From contig JAHBXG010000013.1 of the NCBI GenBank assembly GCA_019636565.1, forward strand, positions 28,896 to 92,895: a DNA stretch of 64,000 nucleotides. The letters run 5' to 3'. The translations under genes were made by a program, and so were the position numbers. The DNA is from Phycisphaeraceae bacterium. Lineage in GTDB: Bacteria > Planctomycetota > Phycisphaerae > Phycisphaerales > UBA1924. Under the pieces are notes generated by a model, which had not been told where the DNA came from, did no database searches, and saw only the letters and a program-made list of their open reading frames with translations. Shown one piece after another: positions 11,615 through 19,648 of the stretch; within the stretch, counting starts at the first letter, position 1, and every line of letters starts with the position of its first letter.

Positions 11615-12469
11615 CTACCGGATCGAGGCGGAGCCGATCAGCGTGGTCAATTGCTTGATCTGCTGCATGGCCGTCTGCATCATGAACGCCGCGGCCTGCT
11701 GGAGCACCTGGTTCTTCACCAGATTCGAGACCTCGCTGGCGTAGTCCGTGTCCTCGATCTGGCTCTTGGCTCCGCTCACGCCCTCGATTTGCTGCTGGAG
11801 CAGCCGTTCTTCGCTTTCGAGGCTCTTGGCCTTGGCTCCGATCGAGGCGCGCTCGGAACTGTTCTGGCCGATCGCCCCGTCGATGACTTTCTGAGCCTCT
11901 TCCAAATCGCCGCTGACCATGTTCAGAGCGCCGCCGCTCTTGAGACTGACGAGGCTGAGCGTTTTGGTCACAGCGATCGTCTTGGTTGGGTCTTTGTCAT
12001 CCTGCTTCTGCTCGACCGTGGATGTTGCCCCCAATGTCGTTGCGAGCGCGCCGCCGAACACTTTTTGACCATTGAATGTGTAGGTGTTGGACACAAAGTC
12101 GATGGCGTCGACGATGCTGTTCACTTGATCCTGAATAGCCTGGCGCTCCGTATCGCTCATCGCTCCCTTGTTCGCCGCGGTCACGATGTGGCCTTGCAAC
12201 TCGAGGAGCAGGTCGCCGATCGCGGCGTTGCCGCCGTCGCGTGCCGCGGCATATTTCTGGTCAAACCGATTGGAGTCAAGTTTCTTGTTCAGGCTCGCCA
12301 GGTCGGCGTTGAAGTGATCAACCGCCATGCTCCCCGCCGGATCGTCGCTGGCGCGGTTGATCCGCTTGCCGGTCGCGATCCGTTCCATGGATTGCTCCAC
12401 GCTCCGCGTGTGCAAATGCCAGGCGTTGACCGCCGTGCTCATCATCGAACTAGACAGTCCCCGGACCAC
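11615..12469 (-). CDS. Flagellin
   Basis: 284 residues, a short flagellin. The N-terminal D0/D1 region has the standard heptads and signature SMERIATGKRINRASDDPAG, and the C-terminus has IEDTDYASEVSNLVKNQVLQQAAAFMMQTA, the matching D0/D1 half that packs against it in the filament. The middle (residues about 130-190) is a small variable domain with TNTYTFNGQKVFGG-like sequence. The start is GTG 12469; it places the family signature about 26 residues in, as in other flagellins, but ATG codons 24-27 nt further in cannot be excluded. No other flagellar gene is in the window. Confidence 0.92.
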   Translation of the reverse strand: MVRGLSSSMMSTAVNAWHLHTRSVEQSMERIATGKRINRASDDPAGSMAVDHFNADLASLNKKLDSNRFDQKYAAARDGGNAAIGDLLLELQGHIVTAANKGAMSDTERQAIQDQVNSIVDAIDFVSNTYTFNGQKVFGGALATTLGATSTVEQKQDDKDPTKTIAVTKTLSLVSLKSGGALNMVSGDLEEAQKVIDGAIGQNSSERASIGAKAKSLESEERLLQQQIEGVSGAKSQIEDTDYASEVSNLVKNQVLQQAAAFMMQTAMQQIKQLTTLIGSASIR

Positions 12470-12537
12470 CTTCGAGGATCGTCAATCCGTCCGGTCGGGA
12501 TCTGTGAAGGCTCCGCAAATTGGGGTTACAGAAGTAT

Positions 12538-12570
12538 TTGGACCTGCAAGATCTCAACCAAAAGGTCCAA
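12538..12570. promoter_or_regulatory. Inverted repeat between divergent flagellin and TPR genes
   Basis: TTGGACC (12538-12544) and GGTCCAA (12564-12570) form a perfect 7-bp inverted repeat with arm centres 26 bases apart, inside the 142-bp region between divergent starts. The spacing would suit a dimeric regulator binding about 2.5 turns apart, or a weak hairpin. No clear sigma-28 or sigma-54 promoter was found. Confidence 0.25.
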
Positions 12571-12611
12571 GAACTGTCGTGCGGGTTATCATCGTGTCGG
12601 AGGAGAAATCC

Positions 12612-13634
12612 ATGCGTCCGCTCGCTGCTGCACTGATCATGCTTCTGACTTTCGGAAACTGCCTCGGCGAGGGCGAGAGCTCGCTCGAAATTGAAGCAGC
12701 CATCACGCAGTTCCGAACAGGCAAAGCGCCGACCGCATCGGAGCTCGCCGCGATCGAAGCCTGCATCACTTCCGCGCTCGCTGCCCATCCGGCCGACGAG
12801 CGTGCTCGCTACGCCAAGGCGCTTTTCGATCGCTTCAAGGGCGAACGCAAGTCGGCAAAGGAGTCGTTGGAGGCGCTCGTCAAGCAATCACCGGCCGTCG
12901 CCGAGTACCACGCAACCTATGGAACACTTTGCTTTGAGGTCATCGGCAGCGCCGGCACGTTCGAGAAAATGGGCCTCGCCTCAACCGGGCGCGCTGAGTA
13001 CGAGAAGGCGATCGAGCTGGATTCGACTCTTCTGGAACCGCGCGTCGGGCTCGGACGCTTCTTCCTGATGGCCCCGGGCTACGCGGGCGGCAGCTATCGA
13101 AAGGCCGAAGTTCAGGCCAACGCGCTGATCGCGATTCCCGATGGCACAGGCGAGGTTTATGGACGGTCACTGCTGGCGGATATCTACGCCGACAAGGGCG
13201 AGTGGGCGAAAATGGATGAGCAGTACCAGCTCGCCGAGTCCTGCAAGGGCGCGGGTGCGAATCCGTCGGTCGCAATGCGTGGCCACGCACAGGTGTTGCT
13301 CACCAAGAAGAAAGATCCGGCCGCGGCCCTGGTCGTGATCGAACGCTATCAGGTCGCGGCAGCGCCGGACGACGCGGCTCCTTGGTATCTCGCCGGAGAG
13401 GCAAAGAAGGCGCTCGGTGACGACAACGGCGCGATCGCGGGGTTTGCGAGAGTCGTCGAGATCAATCCCCAAGCGGCAAACAGCCGATTCGCCCTCGCGG
13501 AACTCCTCGAAAAGAACCGGCGATACACCGAGGCAGCGCAGCAATACACGGAATTTGCCGCGAGATGCCCTCAGGATTCCCGGGCAGGCAACGCGGCCGC
13601 CGCCGCGGCACGGTGTGAAGCACGCACCAAATAA
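12612..13634 (+). CDS. Secreted tetratricopeptide-repeat protein
   Basis: 340 residues. GGAGGAG lies 6 nt before ATG 12612. A signal peptide (MRPLAAALIMLLTFGNCLG) is followed by about seven helical pairs. TPR-type units are clear at YEKAIELDSTLLEPRVGLGRFF, AAPWYLAGEAKKALGDDNGA with FARVVEINPQAANSRFALAEL, and NRRYTEAAQQYTEFAARCP. Such solenoids bind partner proteins, in the periplasm here. No catalytic domain. It is followed by a strong hairpin terminator and appears monocistronic. Confidence 0.87.
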   Translation: MRPLAAALIMLLTFGNCLGEGESSLEIEAAITQFRTGKAPTASELAAIEACITSALAAHPADERARYAKALFDRFKGERKSAKESLEALVKQSPAVAEYHATYGTLCFEVIGSAGTFEKMGLASTGRAEYEKAIELDSTLLEPRVGLGRFFLMAPGYAGGSYRKAEVQANALIAIPDGTGEVYGRSLLADIYADKGEWAKMDEQYQLAESCKGAGANPSVAMRGHAQVLLTKKKDPAAALVVIERYQVAAAPDDAAPWYLAGEAKKALGDDNGAIAGFARVVEINPQAANSRFALAELLEKNRRYTEAAQQYTEFAARCPQDSRAGNAAAAAARCEARTK

Positions 13635-13636
13635 AG

Positions 13637-13660
13637 AACCCCGGCAGAACGGCCGGGGTT
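13637..13660. terminator. Bidirectional hairpin terminator
   Basis: AACCCCGGC / GGCCGGGGTT form a 9-bp stem with a 6-nt loop immediately after the TPR gene and before the end of the convergent PEP-CTERM gene (stop at 13685). The T run is short on both strands, so efficiency is uncertain. Confidence 0.7.
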
Positions 13661-13684
13661 GACGGAAGCGTGTGCAGAATCGCT

Positions 13685-14308
13685 TCACGGCCTTCGACGG
13701 CGCATTATCGAGAGCCCGGCAACCCCCGCAAGTGCCAGAGAGCCCGGTGCGGGAACGGCCTCGAGCGAGATATCGTCGATGGCGTAGTCGTTGCCGCTGA
13801 AGACCTGGTTGGTGTCCCAGATTTCAATGCTCAGGCTGGTGTTGTTGCCGCTGTTGAACGAAACGCTGCGCTGTTCCCATGTTGCCGCGTTGTTCGGAGC
13901 CGAGAAGATCGGCGAGATGGTCACGCCGTTCACGCGGAACTCGAGCGAAGCCGGCGCGAGCTGAATCAGCGTTGCGAACCAGCCCGAAAGGTTGTAATCG
14001 GTGTTTGCGGTGACGGTCACGGTCTGCGCCCAGGCCGGGCCAAGACCCTGATCGGTTCCGTTCACAATCATGTACCAGCCCCGCTCGTCACCGTACGTGT
14101 GGTCATAAAAGTCCTGCCAACTTCCGTGCAGCGTGTCGTAACTCACGATGTTCCAGGTCGCGGGTGGATACATCGTGTTGTCGAAGGCGTACGTCGATGT
14201 CGATGGACCCAGCAGCCCGGTCTGAAAACCGCCGTTTACAACCTGATTGGCCGACGCAATGCCGCAGCAAGAAGCCGCAGCAACAAGTACACAAATCGTG
14301 TTTTTCAT
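13685..14308 (-). CDS. PEP-CTERM protein with carbohydrate-binding-like beta sandwich
   Basis: 207 residues. Signal peptide MKNTICVLVAAASCCGIASA, then NQVVNGGFQTG, the start typical of CBM_4_9/galactose-binding-like beta sandwiches in Planctomycetota secreted proteins. Body: WAQTVTVTANTDYNLSGWFATL, FRVNG, WEQRSVSFNSGNNTSLSIEI and YAIDDISLEAVPAP, the last ending the sandwich. The tail VPAPGSLALAGVAGLSIMRRRRP is a canonical sorting signal here (PAPGS, hydrophobic helix, RRRR). Ligand unknown. Gap of 112 bp to the next PEP-CTERM gene. Confidence 0.85.
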   Translation of the reverse strand: MKNTICVLVAAASCCGIASANQVVNGGFQTGLLGPSTSTYAFDNTMYPPATWNIVSYDTLHGSWQDFYDHTYGDERGWYMIVNGTDQGLGPAWAQTVTVTANTDYNLSGWFATLIQLAPASLEFRVNGVTISPIFSAPNNAATWEQRSVSFNSGNNTSLSIEIWDTNQVFSGNDYAIDDISLEAVPAPGSLALAGVAGLSIMRRRRP

Positions 14309-14420
14309 AGCTCTCTCCTACTCCCTTGGTCGCTTTCGCAACGCGATTACCTTTACGTGCGGGACGGCCCGCCGGCTATCCAAATAGCGTCACTTGAGAA
14401 CGCAATGTGCGATGATTCGT

Positions 14421-15134
14421 TCACCGAGCTGCATTCTCGGACGACCGACGGCGACGAGCCGCAAGAACGCCTCCCACGCCGGCTAGTGCAAGGCTTCCCG
14501 GACCGGGAACGATTTGGTCCTGCACTTCGCGATTCGAGAGTGCGAAGAGACCGCCCATCATCGGGCCGGTGCCGTCGAGCGAGGAAAGCCATGTGTTGGC
14601 TAGAGCCTGCTCCGTGGCGGCGCCCTGGATGCGGAAGAGACCCGTATTCACATCCAATCCGTTATCGAGATTCTCGTAAACAATCTCCCAGACCGACATC
14701 TGGAAAGCACCAAAGTCCGAGTTGCTTGCCAGCCCGGAGCGATAGCGTCCAAACAACTCCGAAAGCATGGAGGCCTTCGCATTTCCCATCGGGAGATTGA
14801 AATTGATATCCGGTGTCGGCGCGTCGGGGGTGGGAGTCACGTCGTAGGTGTATGTGCCGCCGAACGCGACGTATTGGGTCACTTCGATACAGAAGGTGCT
14901 GAAGTTCCCCTGCAGCCCGGCATAGGAGCCGGGAGTCACGTTATCGCGAGTCCAGTTCATGCTGCCGGCGAGGGTGCCTGCCCACGTCGATCCGTAATCG
15001 GTCGAGAACTGGCAAGAAACACCGGGTGAAATGCTGTCGAACGTGGCGCGGACGGTATCGGCCGCGAAGACGCTCGTGCCGGAAACAGCCATCGCGACTC
15101 CGGAAATGAGCAGGTTCTGAATGCGAATCTTCAT
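14421..15134 (-). CDS. PEP-CTERM protein with thioester-domain-like Cys/Gln pair
   Basis: 237 residues from ATG 15134, preceded by GGGAGAG. Signal peptide MKIRIQNLLISGVAMAVSGTSVFA. The body has TFCIEVTQYVAFGGTYTYDV (Cys82) and AFQMSVWEIVYEN (Gln145), 63 residues apart, then AWANTWLSSLDG-like helix and VPGPGSLALAGVGGVLAARRRR. Aromatic-Cys-I-[DE] plus [FY]Q-x-x-[IV]W is the pair that forms an internal Cys-Gln thioester in Gram-positive adhesin TED/TQXA domains; that such a bond forms here is inference. The Arg cluster is followed by SSENAAR, so the tail is slightly extended. Paralogue of the next gene upstream. Confidence 0.82.
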   Translation of the reverse strand: MKIRIQNLLISGVAMAVSGTSVFAADTVRATFDSISPGVSCQFSTDYGSTWAGTLAGSMNWTRDNVTPGSYAGLQGNFSTFCIEVTQYVAFGGTYTYDVTPTPDAPTPDINFNLPMGNAKASMLSELFGRYRSGLASNSDFGAFQMSVWEIVYENLDNGLDVNTGLFRIQGAATEQALANTWLSSLDGTGPMMGGLFALSNREVQDQIVPGPGSLALAGVGGVLAARRRRSSENAAR

Positions 15135-15456
15135 GTCTCTCCCTTTTGCGGTCTGGCGAGCGCAGCAAATTGGCGGCGCGGCCATCCGGAGAAACATGGC
15201 CCCGAAAGGGCGTGAGTGCGACTGATCGAGTGCTATGACTGTTCAAACCCAGTTGGCGCAAACAAGTGTGACATCTGCGCCGAGTGCTTATCGGAGGCGG
15301 CGGGTTTCGCCGGAGTCCTCTCTCGGTGGCTTGAATGCCCCCGCAAAAACGAAAGAAAAGAGCCCGGCGTTTGCCGGGCTCTTCTCGGGGTCGTGTGCGG
15401 ATCGCGACGCTTACGGATTTGGCCGATCGGCCATCGCGACCCGACTTGTTTCTTGA
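15135..15456. other. Intergenic region between PEP-CTERM paralogues
   Basis: This 322-base gap holds the terminator of the upstream minus-strand gene (15358-15383). The stretch 15135-15350 must contain the promoter of the gene starting at 15134, but I see no clear -35/-10 pair, repeat or small gene in it. Confidence 0.4.
15358..15383 (-). terminator. Rho-independent terminator of the 15457-16131 gene
   Basis: Perfect 11-bp stem AAGAGCCCGGC / GCCGGGCTCTT with a GTTT loop. Read on the minus strand, it is followed by a T-rich tract (TTTTCTTTCGTTTTT), so it should end transcription of the minus-strand gene. Confidence 0.88.
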
Positions 15457-16131
15457 TTAGCGGCGGCGACGGGTCGCGACCAGTCCACCAAGGCCGATCA
15501 GGGCAAGGCTGCCCGGGGCGGGGGTGAAGATCTGATCCTGCCAGTCATCGCTCGACAGCGCGCCGAGGCCCGCCATGCGCGGCCCCGATCCGTCGACAGC
15601 TGCGATCCAAGCGTCAGCCAAGGCCATCGCGGCACCGAAGCCCGAAGCCTGGAAAACGCCAGCGCCCACGCCTCCACCGCCGTCGTACACGAAGTCCCAG
15701 ATCGCCAGCTGGAACGCGGCGTACTGGTCGTTCGTCGACAGGCCCGCGAAGAAGCGGCCGTACAACTCAGAGATCTGGTCTGCCTTCGCTGCACCCATCG
15801 GGGTCCCGTACAGGATGTTGACGGGAAGCGGGGCGTTGGCGACGGTATTCACGTCGTACGTGTAGTTGTTCCCCGGGAAGATGTCCTGGTGAACTTCGAT
15901 GCAGAACGTGGCGAACGTGCCGGTCAGACCGGAGTACGTTCCGCCGGTGCGCTGCCAATTGAACTGGCCGGCCTTCACCGGGCCCATGAACGATCCACCG
16001 CTGTTGAGCGAAACCGATCCCCAAACGCCAGGGTTGGTGTCGATGTACGTGGCTTCAACAGTGAACGCGGCGGACGCCAGCGAACAAACGCTGGCAAGTC
16101 CTGCAAAAGCTGCAATCGTCGAAATCTTCAT
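15457..16131 (-). CDS. PEP-CTERM protein with thioester-domain-like Cys/Gln pair
   Basis: 224 residues from ATG 16131, with GGAGGGG directly upstream. Signal peptide MKISTIAAFAGLASVCSLASA. Key sites: TFCIEVHQDIFPGNNYTYDV (Cys77) and AFQLAIWDFVYDGGG (Gln141), 64 residues apart; the second is close to the TQ-x-A-I-W signature of thioester domains. The two paralogues also share GTPMGAAKADQISELYGRFF-type helix and DDWQDQI/REVQDQI before the tail. The C-terminus TPAPGSLALIGLGGLVATRRRR is a clean sorting signal ending exactly on RRRR. Probably anchored at or released from the cell surface. The partner molecule is unknown. Confidence 0.83.
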   Translation of the reverse strand: MKISTIAAFAGLASVCSLASAAFTVEATYIDTNPGVWGSVSLNSGGSFMGPVKAGQFNWQRTGGTYSGLTGTFATFCIEVHQDIFPGNNYTYDVNTVANAPLPVNILYGTPMGAAKADQISELYGRFFAGLSTNDQYAAFQLAIWDFVYDGGGGVGAGVFQASGFGAAMALADAWIAAVDGSGPRMAGLGALSSDDWQDQIFTPAPGSLALIGLGGLVATRRRR

Positions 16132-16784
16132 ATCCCCTCCTACGGGCCCAACGAGTTTCTCTCTCTCTTCACCGGTCGCCACACCCAATGCGTGGCCGCT
16201 TCCCTCCCGGAAATCTTCGCCTTCGTGTGCCTTTGACACAACATCGACGAAGAGAGGCGAACGGAATCGCCCCGCTTTTCCTTGAGAGAGATCACCGCCA
16301 AACTGAGTGGTTGCTGCCCCGGAAAGCAGCGGATGTCTCTCTCAACTCTCCCAACCTCCGCATACTAAGCGGAGTCAGATGTCGCGCCAAGTAGAATTTC
16401 TTGCTTCGGGGCTAGGTTTTGTTGGCATTTTGAAAAACTGTGGTCCGAGAGGCACGCCTTGCAAAGTACAAACATTGCTCAAATGCCTGTAATCTATGGA
16501 TTTAGGCGCGAGAGATCGAATCGGGATGCCTGTCCGGAACGTCCGCAAAAATCTTGAATCTGCCCGAATTCGAGGTTTCGAAGCCGAGTGTTATAGGACG
16601 CAATCAACGCGTGAGCCCCCGAACTTTACCGTGTTTCGAGTATCAAGCAGCGGTTCGGAGCGAAGCGCGTCGCGATCGGGCGCGAGCGCGATTGAGATCA
16701 GTTGCACTTCCGAAGTTGGAATGATTCTGCCGCGAACCGCCCGCCGCGCGGGTGGCGCGCCGCTCGCTACCATGCGAGCAAACC
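16132..16784. other. Long low-GC intergenic region upstream of nuoG
   Basis: This 653-base stretch between the divergent PEP-CTERM gene and nuoG contains no supported gene; short frames lack ribosome-binding sites and family-like sequence. Base composition from about 16300 to 16720 is visibly lower in GC than the neighbouring genes. Several GAGAGA/TCTCTC tracts occur at 16150-16350. A TAATCT hexamer at 16489-16494 could be a -10 box, but no good -35 partner is present. Confidence 0.4.
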
Positions 16785-18548
16785 ATGCCCACCATCACCA
16801 TCAACGGGAAGAAGTGCGACTTCGCGCCCGGCCAAACCATCCTGCAAGTCGCCAACGCGCACGGCGTCAACATCCCGCAGTACTGCTATCACGATGGGCT
16901 TTCCATCGTGGCCAGTTGCCGCATCTGCCTGGGTGAGATCTGGTCGCCGGATGCGAAATCCGGTCAATTGACCGCACAGATGGGCGGCAAGCTCCAGCCC
17001 ACCTGCCAGACCCCCGCGACCGACGGCGCTGTCGTCTACACGGATAGCCCCAAGAGCGTGGCGAATCAGAAAGCAGTCATGGAGTACCTGCTTATCAATC
17101 ACCCCCTCGATTGCCCGGTGTGCGATCAGGCGGGCGAGTGCTTTCTGCAGGATTACTCCTATGAGTATGGGCGGGGCGTCTCGCGGTTTGAAGAACAGAA
17201 GGTCAAGCAGCCCAAGAAGGATCTCGGCCCGCATGTCTATCTCTACAGCGATCGGTGCATCATGTGCACGCGTTGCGTGCGGTTTACGCGTGAGGTGACG
17301 GGCACGGCCGAACTGAGCGTCCAGGGCCGCGGCAACAAGGAAGAGATCGATCTCTTTCCCGGTATCGCACTCGAGAACGAACTCGCGAGCAACGTCATCG
17401 ATCTATGCCCGGTCGGAGCGCTGCTGGACAAGGATTTTCTCTTTGCGCAGCGGGTCTGGTTCCTGCGGAGTGCGCCCAGCATCGACGGCATCACGGCCAG
17501 CGGCGACAACATCAACATCGAGCACAACGAGGGCAAGATCTACCGCATCAAGCCCCGCGAGAACATGGCGATCAACAAGTGGTGGATCACCGATGAGGTC
17601 CGCTACGGGTGGAAGTTTGTCCACAGCGAGAAGCGGCTGCGTACCCCCCTGCGTCGCCAGTTTGGCACTCTGGTCGAGAGCGATTACACCCGCGCTTACG
17701 AAGTGGCGGTTGATGGCCTCAAGAAAGCGGTCGAGGGCGGCAAGCGGCTGGCCGTGCTCATCAGCCCCATGCTTTCGTGCGAAGACGCGTACCTGCTCGC
17801 GCGGCTGGCCCGCTTGATCGACCCCAAGGCCGTGCTGGGTGTGGGGCCCGTGCCGCGCAAGGGCGAGGACAAGGTCTATCCGATCGGGGCGAAAGCCGGA
17901 GACAAGAACGCGTTCGTGATTTCCGCCGAGAAGGCGCCAAACGCCCGTGGCGTCCGGCGTGTGCTCGGCGCACTCGGTGCCGGCGTGCTCGAATTCGCCG
18001 ACTTTCTGAGGGTGCTGGGCCAAGGCAGTGGACGGAGCGATGCCGGCGCTGTCATCATCACTGGCAACTACCCGAGTGACTGGATCACTCCCGATCTCGA
18101 ATCCTCGCTCTCCGGCAAGTTCACGGTGCTGATCGATACTCTGCACACGTCGCTGGTTGATTCGTGCGATGTGCTCATCCCGGGCGCGACGTGGGCGGAA
18201 AAGTCCGGCACGTTTGAGAACTGGCAGAATGTGCTTCAGGCGTTCGAGCAGGCGATCCCGGTCATCGAACTGGCCAAGACCGAAGCGCAGATCGCGCTGG
18301 ATCTCGAGGCTGAGTTCAATCGTGTGCCGCTGGAAGTGCGAGACCTTGAGACGGTCATCGTGAACACGACCCCGGGGCAAGTGGCCGCGGGCGTGACGAT
18401 CGCGCCGCCCCGTGCCCGCGCATTCAACGCGGCGGACACGCGCACGGAAATGGTGAAGAAGTACCCCGCGCTCGCGGCATTCGCGGAAGTGCGGTCACCG
18501 GTCGCCTCGGCACCGACCCGATCCGACATGCAGATCGTGGAGTTGTAA
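16785..18548 (+). CDS. nuoG: NADH-quinone oxidoreductase subunit G (iron-sulfur/molybdopterin-like subunit)
   Basis: 587 residues. It is the large electron-wire subunit of complex I. All N-terminal cluster ligands are visible: [2Fe-2S] Cys34, 45, 48 and 74; the His/Cys motif H106-C110-C113-C119; and a [4Fe-4S] set C158, C161, C164 and C208. The C-terminal molybdopterin-oxidoreductase-like domain (from about residue 225) is short and has no cofactor-binding Cys, as usual for NuoG. The start MPTITINGKK fits the family exactly. No other nuo gene is nearby, which is unusual because NuoG is normally inside the nuo operon. A tiny membrane protein starts 7 nt downstream. Confidence 0.9.
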   Translation: MPTITINGKKCDFAPGQTILQVANAHGVNIPQYCYHDGLSIVASCRICLGEIWSPDAKSGQLTAQMGGKLQPTCQTPATDGAVVYTDSPKSVANQKAVMEYLLINHPLDCPVCDQAGECFLQDYSYEYGRGVSRFEEQKVKQPKKDLGPHVYLYSDRCIMCTRCVRFTREVTGTAELSVQGRGNKEEIDLFPGIALENELASNVIDLCPVGALLDKDFLFAQRVWFLRSAPSIDGITASGDNINIEHNEGKIYRIKPRENMAINKWWITDEVRYGWKFVHSEKRLRTPLRRQFGTLVESDYTRAYEVAVDGLKKAVEGGKRLAVLISPMLSCEDAYLLARLARLIDPKAVLGVGPVPRKGEDKVYPIGAKAGDKNAFVISAEKAPNARGVRRVLGALGAGVLEFADFLRVLGQGSGRSDAGAVIITGNYPSDWITPDLESSLSGKFTVLIDTLHTSLVDSCDVLIPGATWAEKSGTFENWQNVLQAFEQAIPVIELAKTEAQIALDLEAEFNRVPLEVRDLETVIVNTTPGQVAAGVTIAPPRARAFNAADTRTEMVKKYPALAAFAEVRSPVASAPTRSDMQIVEL

Positions 18549-18555
18549 GGTCAAG

Positions 18556-18720
18556 ATGACGGCGATGTGGGTCATCATGATCGGAACCGCGATCCTTGGA
18601 CCGCCGTTTGTGCTGTGGTGGTGGAAGTTCGCCGACCGCTGGGCCGATGCGGAGCACAAGCGATTCAAGCCGAAGAGCGAAGCCCCGGTCGAGCGTGTCG
18701 TGATGCGAAAGAAGGATTGA
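18556..18720 (+). CDS. Small single-span membrane protein next to nuoG
   Basis: 54 residues: MTAMWVIMIGTAILGPPFVLWWWKF forms one hydrophobic span, followed by a basic/acidic tail DRWADAEHKRFKPKSEAPVERVVMRKKD. An AAGG motif 5-6 nt before ATG 18556 and a gap of only 7 nt from the nuoG stop support translation as part of the same transcript. No family recognised. Small membrane proteins sometimes stabilise respiratory complexes, but that role is only a guess here. Confidence 0.6.
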   Translation: MTAMWVIMIGTAILGPPFVLWWWKFADRWADAEHKRFKPKSEAPVERVVMRKKD

Positions 18721-18781
18721 AACGGGCGACTCGCCGGCCGGCCCACACGGTGAGGCAACCCGATCGCGCGTAGCCTTTGGC

Positions 18782-19645
18782 TTGACTGCGAGCGTCCGCT
18801 ACAAACTCACAATCGCCTACGACGGCACCGACTTCTGCGGCTGGCAGAAGCAGGAGCCGACACTCGAGCATTCCGAGAAAACCGGGTCGACCAAATTGAT
18901 CGATCCGACCCTGACGCCCGGAACCGAAGGCCGGGTCGCGCTGCGGACGGTGCAGGGCGTGGTCGAGCGAGCGGTACGCGAGATCGTGCGCGAGATGGTC
19001 GAGTTGCGCGGGGCCAGCCGAACCGACAGCGGCGTGCACGCACGCGGTCAGGTCGCGGCGTTTACCTGCGCGGGCGAAGAAAGCGGGCCGACGGGGTGGC
19101 CGGTTTCACGTGGGCCCGAGGCGTTGGTGCGGGCGCTGAACGGAAAACTGCCCGACGACGTGGTGGTCAAGGGCGCCGAGATCGTTGACAGCGAGTTCGA
19201 CCCGATCAGCGATTGCACGAGCAAGGGGTACTCCTATTCGATCCACAACGCGCGGACGCGGGAACTGTTTGATCGCAAGTTTGTGCATCATGTATGGGAC
19301 TTGCTGGATGTGGAAGCGATGCAGCGAGCGGCGACGGTGCTGGTGGGGGAGCACGATTTCGCGGGGTTTGCCGCGGCGGGGCACGGGAGGCAGACGACAG
19401 TTCGCACGATTCACCGGCTGGATGTGACGAAGGTGCGCGAGGATCGGGTGCGGATCGATGTCGAGGGGAACGGTTTTTTGTGGAACATGGTGCGGATCAT
19501 CTCGGGGACGCTGATCGAGGTCGGGCGGGGGATGAAGCGGGCGGAGGACATGCCGGCGATTTTGGAATCGAAGGATCGATCGAGGGCTGGGCCGACGCTG
19601 CCGCCGACGGGGTTGTGCTTGGAGTGGATCAGGTACGGAAGTTGA
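18782..19645 (+). CDS. truA: tRNA pseudouridine(38-40) synthase
   Basis: 287 residues. TruA isomerises uridines 38-40 in the anticodon stem-loop. The start of the fold YKLTIAYDGTDFCGWQ, the catalytic GASRTDSGVHARGQVA (Asp82), GYSYSI, DFAGFAAAG, and the C-terminal GNGFLWNMVRIISGTLIEVG are all present. Between GWQKQ and RTVQGVVERA there is an insert of roughly 26-30 residues (TLEHSEKTGSTKLIDPTL...) absent from E. coli TruA. No ATG or GTG in frame fits, so TTG 18782 is the most likely start; no strong ribosome-binding site is seen before it. Confidence 0.92.
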   Translation: MTASVRYKLTIAYDGTDFCGWQKQEPTLEHSEKTGSTKLIDPTLTPGTEGRVALRTVQGVVERAVREIVREMVELRGASRTDSGVHARGQVAAFTCAGEESGPTGWPVSRGPEALVRALNGKLPDDVVVKGAEIVDSEFDPISDCTSKGYSYSIHNARTRELFDRKFVHHVWDLLDVEAMQRAATVLVGEHDFAGFAAAGHGRQTTVRTIHRLDVTKVREDRVRIDVEGNGFLWNMVRIISGTLIEVGRGMKRAEDMPAILESKDRSRAGPTLPPTGLCLEWIRYGS

Positions 19646-19648
19646 GCC

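Noticed and set aside
11615..12469. Flagellar hook-associated protein (FlgL) instead of flagellin
   Set aside because: Both D0/D1 halves match flagellin signatures (ERIATGKRINRASDDPAG and the C-terminal AAAFMMQTA), and the length is right for a short flagellin; FlgL is still a weak alternative.
18549..18781. Whole gap between nuoG and truA as non-coding
   Set aside because: A 54-codon frame with a ribosome-binding site and transmembrane span occupies 18556-18720, so only the last 60 bases are non-coding.
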